Shown: positions 42,928 to 49,010 of the stretch, in pieces
Layout: every line of letters starts with the position of its first letter
How positions within the stretch are numbered: the stretch's first letter is position 1
From: Anoxybacterium sp963668245
GTDB lineage: Bacteria; Bacillota; Clostridia; Peptostreptococcales; Anaerovoracaceae
DNA: 64,000 nucleotides
Direction of reading: 5' to 3'
Assembly: GCA_963668245.2 (NCBI GenBank)
Contig: OY764195.2
Location: forward strand, 868,001 to 932,000
The notes under the pieces: generated by a model
Seen by the model: only the letters and a program-made list of their open reading frames with translations
Database searches by the model: none
Told to the model about the DNA's origin: nothing
Made by a program: the position numbers and the translations under genes

Positions 42928-43081
42928 ATAAAAGCCTCCTTGTCTTACATGAGGGCGTAAAAATGCCCTGAACTATTGTAATTTTGGGACCGAAATGGTA
43001 CAATGCTTGTGATGAAGAGGCTTGTACCATTACAGCCGATTTATAACATTCGCTCCGGTTGCCGCCGGGGCGTTTGTTTTT

Positions 43082-43393
43082 TTATGCAAAATAAGTATGC
43101 TTAACTTTCCATTTTTCAAGAGCAATTCCAAGCCAAAAGCTGTATATACCGATTGTCACGATGCAAAGAAGCAACCATTTTATCCAATTGCCAAATAATT
43201 GCATGGCCTTTCCGTCAAATTGTAAGCGCCTTCCTTCAATAACAGTATGGTTAATTTTCCAACCATATACCATGCAAAGAGCCCAGGGATAACAGATACC
43301 AAATGTGACCGTGGTTATTAGTATCCCGAGCAAAGTCCAACCAATCAACTGCAAGAGGCCCCCGTCAAAATAAGATGTTCCGTTATTTACCAT
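43082..43393 (-). CDS. DUF898-like small membrane protein
   Basis: The 103-residue protein starts MVNNGTSYFDGGLL (ATG 43393, preceded on its strand by GGAG). It has hydrophobic helices around LLQLIGWTLLGILITTVTFG and a later WLLLCIVTIGIYSFWLG stretch. TFGICYPWA and GRRLQFDGKA are motifs of DUF898 and related short membrane proteins. Its function is unknown. It lies downstream of the repressor gene on the same strand and may be expressed with it in the integrated state. Confidence 0.65.
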   Translation of the reverse strand: MVNNGTSYFDGGLLQLIGWTLLGILITTVTFGICYPWALCMVYGWKINHTVIEGRRLQFDGKAMQLFGNWIKWLLLCIVTIGIYSFWLGIALEKWKVKHTYFA

Positions 43394-43436
43394 TTTCGTT
43401 TCTCCTTCTAAACTATAAATATTACTACAACTATTA

Positions 43437-43808
43437 CTATATATCGTCTCCGTCGGAATTATTGTTTCCTTTAAACATTTCAATGATTTTTACTGCTTTT
43501 TCGACCTCTTCCTTGGTTGCTTTCTTGCTTACTGAAAATAGCATTTTCATTTCTGGCCGTTTATGGAGCATATCTAAGTATTCAGTGAGTTCATCAGAAC
43601 TTTCGTTTTGCCCTTCTTCAGTAAAATATTCCAGTTTGACACCTAGCTCATTACAGATTTTATTTAGTGTATCTAGGTTAACTTTTTCATTATTTCTATT
43701 AATTATTCCATAAATAGTTGATGCTGGAACACCTGTATTTTTTGCCAGTTGACTTACTGTTATATTTTTACATGATAATAATTCTTGCAATTTTTTTCCT
43801 ATTGCCAT
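43437..43808 (-). CDS. XRE-family repressor of the element
   Basis: The 123-residue protein has an N-terminal Cro/CI helix-turn-helix (ITVSQLAKNTGVPASTIYGI) and a charged helical C-terminal part (KKATKEEVEKAVKIIEMFKG). It lacks a LexA-type peptidase domain, so release must come by another route. It is divergent from a small XRE gene, with three similar 14-bp sites between them, and is the likely repressor that keeps the element quiet. The ribosome site GGAGG (minus strand, about 43818) is good. Confidence 0.87.
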   Translation of the reverse strand: MAIGKKLQELLSCKNITVSQLAKNTGVPASTIYGIINRNNEKVNLDTLNKICNELGVKLEYFTEEGQNESSDELTEYLDMLHKRPEMKMLFSVSKKATKEEVEKAVKIIEMFKGNNNSDGDDI

Positions 43809-43842
43809 ATTCCTACCTCCCTCATTTCAAATTGATATTATC

Positions 43843-43950
43843 ACGTTTGAATAATTAAATCAATAATAATTATACATATGAATAAATTCATAATTGACAA
43901 TTGCCCGTATGTATAATAATATAGTAGAAGAACTATACAAATGAATAATT
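43843..43950. promoter_or_regulatory. three operator-like repeats in the divergent switch region
   Basis: ACGTTTGAATAATT (43843-43856), ACATATGAATAAATT (43874-43888) and ACAAATGAATAATT (43937-43950) share A-C-x-x-x-TGAATAA. One lies upstream of, one next to, and one downstream of the rightward promoter, as expected for repressor and Cro binding sites. Confidence 0.62.
43894..43922 (+). promoter_or_regulatory. sigma-A-type promoter for the rightward XRE gene
   Basis: TTGACA (43894-43899), 17 bp, then TAATAT (43917-43922). A perfect -35 with ideal spacing, flanked by the operator-like repeats. Confidence 0.78.
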
Positions 43951-43965
43951 TCGGGAGGTGGAAAG

Positions 43966-44169
43966 ATGAAATTAAACAGAGAAGCCCTATATTTTGCAAT
44001 GGCAAACAAGGGAATCGGGCAGAGAGAACTTGCAAAGCTTGCTGGGATTGGCGAAGTGACTATAACCAAAGGGTACTCGAGGACAATCAGACCCCAGACA
44101 GCCGGAGCTTTAGCTAAAGCATTAGGAGTGACAGTAGAATCGATTGTTGTAAAAGAAGAGGAGGCATAG
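43966..44169 (+). CDS. small XRE-family regulator (Cro-like)
   Basis: The 67-residue protein consists almost wholly of a helix-turn-helix: GQRELAKLAGIGEVTITKGYS. It ends VESIVVKEEEA. GGGAGG at 43953-43958 precedes the ATG. Its divergent position opposite the larger repressor matches a Cro-type switch protein. It is 2 bp ahead of the excisionase-like gene, so they are co-translated. Confidence 0.82.
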   Translation: MKLNREALYFAMANKGIGQRELAKLAGIGEVTITKGYSRTIRPQTAGALAKALGVTVESIVVKEEEA

Positions 44170-44171
44170 CC

Positions 44172-44372
44172 ATGTTACCAAGAATGCGTTTAATGCGTGA
44201 AGCATACGAAGAAATTAAAAAAGCTGATCCGGGAACCGCCATCACAATGAATTATATCCGCAAGCTAGTGATCAGTGGTGCCGTTCCTTCCATGAGAGCA
44301 GGGAGCCGGTATTTGATCAACATGGATGATCTGGAGAATTATCTGGCTGTCAATGACGGTTTGATTTTGTAA
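44172..44372 (+). CDS. excisionase-like helix-turn-helix protein, 3' end replaced by IS sequence
   Basis: The 66-residue product has a MerR/excisionase-type winged-helix core with MNYIRKLVISGAVPSMRAGSRYLINMDDLENYL. This pattern (tip PSMRAGSRYLI) is common in excisionases and HTH_17 proteins. The insertion sequence begins at about 44348, so the last eight codons (VNDGLIL and part of the previous codon) come from the IS end. The natural C-terminus is lost, although the helix-turn-helix core remains. The gene may still serve as a directionality factor, or the element may be locked in place. Confidence 0.68.
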   Translation: MLPRMRLMREAYEEIKKADPGTAITMNYIRKLVISGAVPSMRAGSRYLINMDDLENYLAVNDGLIL

Positions 44373-44413
44373 GAAAATGGCGTTTTAAATTTGTAGTTTT
44401 TTAGTCAAAAAAA

Positions 44414-45205
44414 TTAATCTTGTTTTTCAAATAATGTATTAATTACCGTTTTACTTTTCATCATCTCCTTCCGCTCTTTGAGTCTATAGCTTTCTCCTTT
44501 AATGCTTACAACTTGGCAATGATGAAGAATCCTATCTAATATGGCAGAAGCTATCGTTATATCTGAGAAAACTTCATTCCAAGATGAAAAAGCTTTATTA
44601 GAAGTAAAAATTGTACTGTTTTTCTCATATCTTTTGGTTATCAATTGAAAAAACAAATTTGCCCCCTGAATATCCATCGGAAGATATCCAATCTCATCAA
44701 TAATGAGAACCTTATATTTACTAAAGGTTTTTAATCTCTCTTGCAATCTATTCTCAAAATGAGCCTTATTTAATTGGCTTATCAGGTTATGACAATTTAT
44801 ATAGTATGTAGAGTATCTATTTTGTGCTGCAATCATACCTAGAGCCACAGCCAAATGAGTTTTCCCAACCCCAGGAGTGCCGAGAAAAACAACATTTTCT
44901 TTGTTTTCTACAAATCTCATGGTAGCAAGCTCCATTATTTGTTCTTTATCAATGCTCGGCTGAAACGAAAGGTCAAAAGTATCAAGAGTCTTTTTAAATG
45001 GAAAGCCTGACATTTGGATTTGATTATCCACGGCTCTTGTTTTCTTTGCATTTGCTTCCTCTGTTAAAATATGATCCAGCACTTCTACAATATTTGTTTT
45101 TTCGTGAATTGCTTGTTCGAGGTAATTATCTATTATGCTAAGTGTGTTTTTCATATTTAATGTTTGAAGGTTATTTTTAATTCTTTCATATGCAATTTCA
45201 CTCAC
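44414..45205 (-). CDS. istB: IS21 helper ATPase IstB
   Basis: The 263-residue AAA+ ATPase is related to DnaC. It has Walker A LGTPGVGKTHLAVAL, Walker B VLIIDEIGYLP and IFTSNKAFSSW, followed by ILDRILHHCQVVSIKGESYRL at the end. IstB binds DNA and helps the IstA transposase choose its target. The start overlaps the istA stop by 1 bp, the usual coupling in IS21. All motifs are intact. Confidence 0.95.
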   Translation of the reverse strand: MSEIAYERIKNNLQTLNMKNTLSIIDNYLEQAIHEKTNIVEVLDHILTEEANAKKTRAVDNQIQMSGFPFKKTLDTFDLSFQPSIDKEQIMELATMRFVENKENVVFLGTPGVGKTHLAVALGMIAAQNRYSTYYINCHNLISQLNKAHFENRLQERLKTFSKYKVLIIDEIGYLPMDIQGANLFFQLITKRYEKNSTIFTSNKAFSSWNEVFSDITIASAILDRILHHCQVVSIKGESYRLKERKEMMKSKTVINTLFEKQD

Positions 45206-46431
45206 TAAAAATCACCTCCTATTAAATCATCATATTGATTAAGGCTATATTTTGGCGAAGGAAAATCAATAACATTATTATGCAAAAGCGTATTTTCTAT
45301 ATCAAAACTTTGCCTATATATTAGCTTTTTGTAGTGTTCCTTATTGACCACCATATTATTTTTGCTATATGATAATTTATGTAAGGATATTTGCTTGCCA
45401 TTATGATATACCGCAAGCATATTATCAAGGACTATGACTGCCACATCTATGCCTATGTATTCTGCTGGAACAGAATATTTATTTCCCGCATAGCTGATAA
45501 GGCAGTCTTTTTCTACTCTGCGAAGATTTATCTTGTCTATTATATATTCTCTTTTTAGAGGTTTTAGTTTTTCCTTTGGAAGCCTTTCAAATGGAATTTC
45601 ATTTGTTGTTCCATGAACTTTAGAATTTACCTTGTTGCACCAGATAATTGCTTTAGCGTTTAGGTCTTCAAGAGATGAGTATTTTATTCCTGTCATAAAA
45701 TTATCTCTTACATAAGAGACTGTACGCTCAACTTTTCCTTTTGTTTGCCCTCTATATGGCCTACATAAAATAGGCTTATATCCATAAAATCCAGAAAAGT
45801 CTTCAAACTGCTTATTAAGCTCGCTATCTTCTTGCTTTAAAAGTCTTTTTATTACAACTTGCTTCATATTATCGTAAAGAATTTCCTGAGGATATCCACC
45901 ATAATATCTGAATGCATTTATATGACATTTTATTAATGTGTCGGTAGTCATATCTGTAACAAACTCTATATATCTTGCTCTAGAGTAACCTAAAATCATT
46001 AAAAAGCAGTATAGCTTTTTGTACTCACCATTTTGAAGGACTTTGTAATTTTCAAAGAAACCCCAATCCACTTGCCCTTGAAGTCCGGGCATTGTTTCAA
46101 AGCGAATGGTTGCTTTTTCAGCTAGTTGAGTTTTTTTAGAAGAAACATACTCCCTTACAACTGTATACTTGCAATCACAACCTTGTTCTGTTAATTTTTC
46201 GTGTATTCTTACAGCGCTATATGGAGCTTCATCGAGCCATAAGTCAATTAGACTTTTGTATGAATCTAATTTAGAAGTCTTTGGAGAAGACAATTGATAA
46301 ACTGGTTTCGTCTCAGAATTTGCATATTTTTTAGCCGTCCGAGGATCAATGTTATATTTTCTGGCAATTTCGGTATAGCTTAAACCTTTCATTTTGTCAT
46401 TTCTAATATTCATCCAATGTTTTCCTTTCAT
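45205..46431 (-). CDS. istA: IS21 transposase IstA
   Basis: The 408-residue DDE transposase has an N-terminal helix-turn-helix (LSYTEIARKYNIDPRTAKKY). Its catalytic core has Asp in QGQVDWGFFENYK, Asp in ILYDNMKQVV and Glu in GQTKGKVERTVSYV. A beta-barrel C-terminal part with GNKYSVPAEYIG follows. It looks intact, so the element may be active. AAAGGAG lies upstream of ATG 46431 on its strand. Confidence 0.95.
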   Translation of the reverse strand: MKGKHWMNIRNDKMKGLSYTEIARKYNIDPRTAKKYANSETKPVYQLSSPKTSKLDSYKSLIDLWLDEAPYSAVRIHEKLTEQGCDCKYTVVREYVSSKKTQLAEKATIRFETMPGLQGQVDWGFFENYKVLQNGEYKKLYCFLMILGYSRARYIEFVTDMTTDTLIKCHINAFRYYGGYPQEILYDNMKQVVIKRLLKQEDSELNKQFEDFSGFYGYKPILCRPYRGQTKGKVERTVSYVRDNFMTGIKYSSLEDLNAKAIIWCNKVNSKVHGTTNEIPFERLPKEKLKPLKREYIIDKINLRRVEKDCLISYAGNKYSVPAEYIGIDVAVIVLDNMLAVYHNGKQISLHKLSYSKNNMVVNKEHYKKLIYRQSFDIENTLLHNNVIDFPSPKYSLNQYDDLIGGDF

Positions 46432-46546
46432 AACAATTACACTCCTTTTAGACTTTTTCTTGAGTGTAACATTAATTACTTTCTTTTCGCCATAAAACTA
46501 CATTATTTAACCGCCATTTTAATACATTTTATCACCGTCATTGACA

Positions 46547-46781
46547 GTCAATCTATTCTATGCAGACAGCCGGCCTGAGACAGATCCGGCTGCAGCTTAA
46601 GGGGAGGGCTTGGCAGAAATGTCAACAGATCGGAATCGATGAATACCTGTCTATCGGCCTTCGCGGATCCGGCCTGTCTGCTTACCGGCGTAACGGCTTC
46701 ACCAGCTCCACGGAACTGGCGGCCCTCCTGCTTGTGGATGGGGAACTGTGGTATCAGAAGATTGTGGAGCTGATCGGATAG
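46547..46781 (+). pseudogene. 3' fragment of an unknown gene cut by the IS
   Basis: Starting right at the IS right end, an open frame runs to TAG at 46781. It encodes about 78 residues, including GLRQIRLQLKGRAWQKCQQIG and STELAALLLVDGELWYQKIV. It has no ribosome site and is visibly more GC-rich than its neighbours. It is probably the C-terminus of an element gene, for example a replication or relaxase-like protein, but I do not recognise it. The lost upstream part fits an IS-associated deletion. Confidence 0.55.
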
Positions 46782-46865
46782 GTATTCTGTAAAATTCCTT
46801 GCGTCATGGAAATAATTGGTGTAATCTGTGAGTGAAGTTAAAAATAAGTAAGGGGCGAATCAATT

Positions 46866-47510
46866 ATGGGGAAATTAACAGAGAATAAAATTATGCAGGT
46901 GCTAGATTATGCTTACGATAAGTCACTTACTGGTTTACCAGGACTGAAAAGCTGCTATGAACTAGCAGAGGAATACTTAAAAAAGTATAAAACTCCTGAA
47001 GAAGCAGTAAAACATTTCATTAATATGCAAACGGTCAAGTGTGGAACGTCGGGCTTTCTAACCGGATTAGGAGGATTGCTTACACTGCCTGTTACACTAC
47101 CTGCAAATTTAACAAGTGTACTGTATATTCAGTTACTTATGATCTCAACTATTGCAGTGATAGGCGGGCAAGAACCGAAGGATGATGAAGTGAGAACTTT
47201 AGCATATGCATGTTTACTGGGAAGTGGTGTAACGGATGTATTAAAACAGACTGGAATTCAAATAGGAAACAAAGCAACAATAGCAGCGCTGAAAAAACTG
47301 CCTGGTGAAGTGTTGACAAAAATCAATCAAAGGGTAGGTTTTCGTTTACTCACCAAATTTGGTGAGAAAGGAACCATTAATTTAGTAAAAATTGTGCCGG
47401 TCGTAGGTGGAATAATTGGCGGAAGCATTGATATTGTTAGCACAAAGGTCATCGCAAGGACATCAAAAGATGTTTTTTTGGTTAACGGAGAAATGACTTG
47501 TGGAGATTGA
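46866..47510 (+). CDS. EcsC-family protein
   Basis: The 214-residue protein matches the EcsC family (PF12787): GTSGFLTGLGGLLTLPVTLPANL followed by TSVLYIQLLMISTIAVIGG (shown here as the core LTLPVTLPANLTSVLYIQ). Then come KLPGEVLTKINQRVGFRLLTKFG and VPVVGGIIGGSIDIVSTKVIA at the end. Such proteins have one or two membrane-associated helices and no clear activity; Bacillus EcsC lies with an ABC exporter. Here it is cargo of the integrative element. GTAAGGGG upstream is a usable ribosome site for ATG 46866. Confidence 0.82.
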   Translation: MGKLTENKIMQVLDYAYDKSLTGLPGLKSCYELAEEYLKKYKTPEEAVKHFINMQTVKCGTSGFLTGLGGLLTLPVTLPANLTSVLYIQLLMISTIAVIGGQEPKDDEVRTLAYACLLGSGVTDVLKQTGIQIGNKATIAALKKLPGEVLTKINQRVGFRLLTKFGEKGTINLVKIVPVVGGIIGGSIDIVSTKVIARTSKDVFLVNGEMTCGD

Positions 47511-47511
47511 T

Positions 47512-47538
47512 GAACCATCCCTACGGTGGTTCTTTTCT
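47512..47538 (+). terminator. terminator after the EcsC gene
   Basis: GAACCA (47512-47517) pairs with TGGTTC (47527-47532), with partial pairing inside, followed by TTTTCTT. Confidence 0.65.
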
Positions 47539-47661
47539 TATGCCCGGAGTGTCGAACCAATATCGTTGAATACTGCCAGAATTTGGAGTATTATGAAAGC
47601 AAATTATATTGAGGTAATTTAAAAGAATGGCGCAAGTAATACCTAAATAGAGGAGTTTATT

Positions 47662-48396
47662 ATGGACATTAATGAGTTAATTGAAATAGGGGAAAAAGCT
47701 TCAAAAAGTTGCCTTGTAAGGAGTGCACACGTGGGTGACTATTATTCTGGTCAAGAATATGTAGACTGGTTAAACTTGGCGGTAAGATTTTTAGATCAAA
47801 ACTTTCCAGATGATGTTGATAATCAAAGATTCAGAGAATTAGCCTTAAGAGCAAATGGAAATGGTAATGATGTATATTATGAATTAATTGGCATATTAAA
47901 AGCCTTTGAACAGTTTCCTCCTATACCGCCCAAAACAGATGTCATGCATTTAATTACGGATATCTGCATGAACTTCAATAAGTTTGATATTAATATTAGG
48001 CGAAGGTATGGTGACCGTGAGACTATAAAAATTAATGATGAGCATGATCTTCAAAATGCAATGTATTCAATTTTAAAATTATTTATAAATGATATTCGAC
48101 CTGAAGACTATGTTCCAAGTTATGCGGGTGGAAATTCAAGGGTTGATTTTTTACTCCCTGAATTCAATATAATAATTGAGACCAAGATGACGAATAAGAA
48201 TTTGCATGATAAAGAAGTTGGTGAACAGCTAATAGTTGATTTTGAAAGATATAAACAAGTTCAAAGGGGAAATCATTTAATATGCTTTGTTTACGATAAA
48301 GACGCCTACATACAAAACCCGATTGGTCTTATTACTGACTTGGAAAGATTAAGCGATGAAAAAATGCGTATTAGTGTTTTTGTATCACCTCAATAA
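47662..48396 (+). CDS. PD-(D/E)XK-type nuclease, possible defence gene
   Basis: The 244-residue protein has SRVDFLLPEFNIIIETKMTNK in its second half. Asp in VDF and Glu-Thr-Lys in IETK form the PD-(D/E)XK nuclease core, and ERYKQ downstream continues the fold. The N-terminal half is helical with no named domain. Proteins like this act as restriction-type or abortive-infection effectors in mobile islands. GAGGAG at 47650-47655 precedes the ATG. It is the last gene before the right attachment site, a common cargo position. Its target and partner are unknown. Confidence 0.75.
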   Translation: MDINELIEIGEKASKSCLVRSAHVGDYYSGQEYVDWLNLAVRFLDQNFPDDVDNQRFRELALRANGNGNDVYYELIGILKAFEQFPPIPPKTDVMHLITDICMNFNKFDINIRRRYGDRETIKINDEHDLQNAMYSILKLFINDIRPEDYVPSYAGGNSRVDFLLPEFNIIIETKMTNKNLHDKEVGEQLIVDFERYKQVQRGNHLICFVYDKDAYIQNPIGLITDLERLSDEKMRISVFVSPQ

Positions 48397-48457
48397 GTGC
48401 ATATTGGCTTGATGTAAATAGTGTAAATCTTGAATGCTATCACCTTTTCATAGTCAT

Positions 48458-48480
48458 AACGACCAAACAACGACCAAAAC
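48458..48480 (+). repeat. paired direct repeats, probable integrase arm sites (right)
   Basis: AACGACCAAACAACGACCAAA, the same tandem pair as at 39916-39937, lies about 55 bp inside the right attachment repeat. Confidence 0.65.
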
Positions 48481-48511
48481 GGAAAAATCACAATTGAATA
48501 AAGAAAATGAA

Positions 48512-48542
48512 AAACCCTGCAATCCTTAAAGTTACAGGGTTT
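48512..48542 (-). terminator. terminator of the tRNA-Arg gene
   Basis: AAACCCTG (48512-48519) pairs with CAGGGTTT (48535-48542). On the minus strand it lies 4 bp after the tRNA CCA and runs into TTTTTC. Confidence 0.7.
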
Positions 48543-48591
48543 CTTTTGGCACTCCCGAGATGATTCGAACATCCGACGCACGGTTTAGGAA
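48535..48591. repeat. right attachment site, 57-bp direct repeat overlapping tRNA-Arg
   Basis: Identical to 39743-39799. It covers the tRNA from the anticodon loop to its 3' end plus 12 bp beyond. Confidence 0.92.
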
Positions 48592-48622
48592 ACCGACGCT
48601 CTATCCCCTGAGCTACGGGAGC
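48547..48622 (-). tRNA. tRNA-Arg (anticodon CCT)
   Basis: On the minus strand a full cloverleaf is seen. The acceptor is GCTCCCG/CGGGAGT, the D-arm GCTC-AGGGGATA-GAGC, the anticodon loop TTCCTAA with CCT, the T-arm GGATG-TTCGAAT-CATCT, and CCA is encoded. The CCT anticodon reads AGG (Arg). The 3' half doubles as the attachment site of the integrative element and is restored by it. Confidence 0.95.
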
Positions 48623-48631
48623 ATATGAAGT

Positions 48632-48934
48632 TTATTTGTATGCTTCGCGGTTTGGGAAGCCGAGTAACATGCAGTATACTTGTTTGTAATTTTTGACTGC
48701 AGTAGTAATTCTAACATAAGGACTCTCTTCTTTCAAGCATTTCCACCAATTATATTCCACGTATTCGCCACCCATTTTTGATTTGTTTCTAACAAAAGAA
48801 ATGGATATTTTGATGGAATGACTAGTCACGAAATATTCTTTTTTGGATATCAATCTCCTTTGATTATATTCCGCGATCCAAAATTTTGATTCCTTGATTC
48901 CTTTGATTGTTTTTACCTTAGAATGGGTAATCAT
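48632..48934 (-). CDS. hypothetical protein upstream of tRNA-Arg
   Basis: The 100-residue protein is of no known family to me. It is basic, with a beta-rich look (YFVTSHSIKISISFVRNKS) and a tryptophan pair NWWKCLKEE in the middle; it has no membrane segment. No strong ribosome site is visible before its ATG. It lies 10 bp upstream of the tRNA on the same strand, so it might be transcribed with it. A real gene is likely but not certain. Confidence 0.5.
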   Translation of the reverse strand: MITHSKVKTIKGIKESKFWIAEYNQRRLISKKEYFVTSHSIKISISFVRNKSKMGGEYVEYNWWKCLKEESPYVRITTAVKNYKQVYCMLLGFPNREAYK

Positions 48935-49010
48935 ATATCACTTAGGCAAGCTGCTAGTATGGTTTGATATTTTACTTTCTTAGCTTTTTTAACTGACGAA
49001 AGGACCTAAG

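Larger units (their letters stand above)
44348..46546 (-). mobile_element. IS21-family insertion sequence, about 2.2 kb
   Basis: TGTCAATGACGGT at 44348-44360 is repeated inverted at 46534-46546. A second shared block, AAAATGGCG, lies at 44374-44382 and inverted at 46512-46520, followed on both sides by a TGTAGTTTT motif. Between the ends are istA and istB. TG...CA termini and multiple end repeats are normal for IS21. No target-site duplication is visible, and genes on both sides are cut, so insertion was probably followed by a deletion. Confidence 0.88.
39743..48591. mobile_element. integrative element in tRNA-Arg(CCT), about 8.8 kb
   Basis: The element lies between 57-bp direct repeats, with the intact tRNA at its right end. 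It contains a tyrosine recombinase, a divergent repressor switch region, a small excisionase-like helix-turn-helix protein truncated by an IS, and accessory genes (two unknown minus-strand genes, DUF898, EcsC, PD-(D/E)XK nuclease). Paired AACGACCAAA repeats lie just inside both ends and look like integrase arm sites. No capsid, conjugation or clear replication genes are seen, so it is a phage-satellite-like or mobilisable island; the IS21 insertion may have removed replication or mobilisation genes. Confidence 0.88.
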
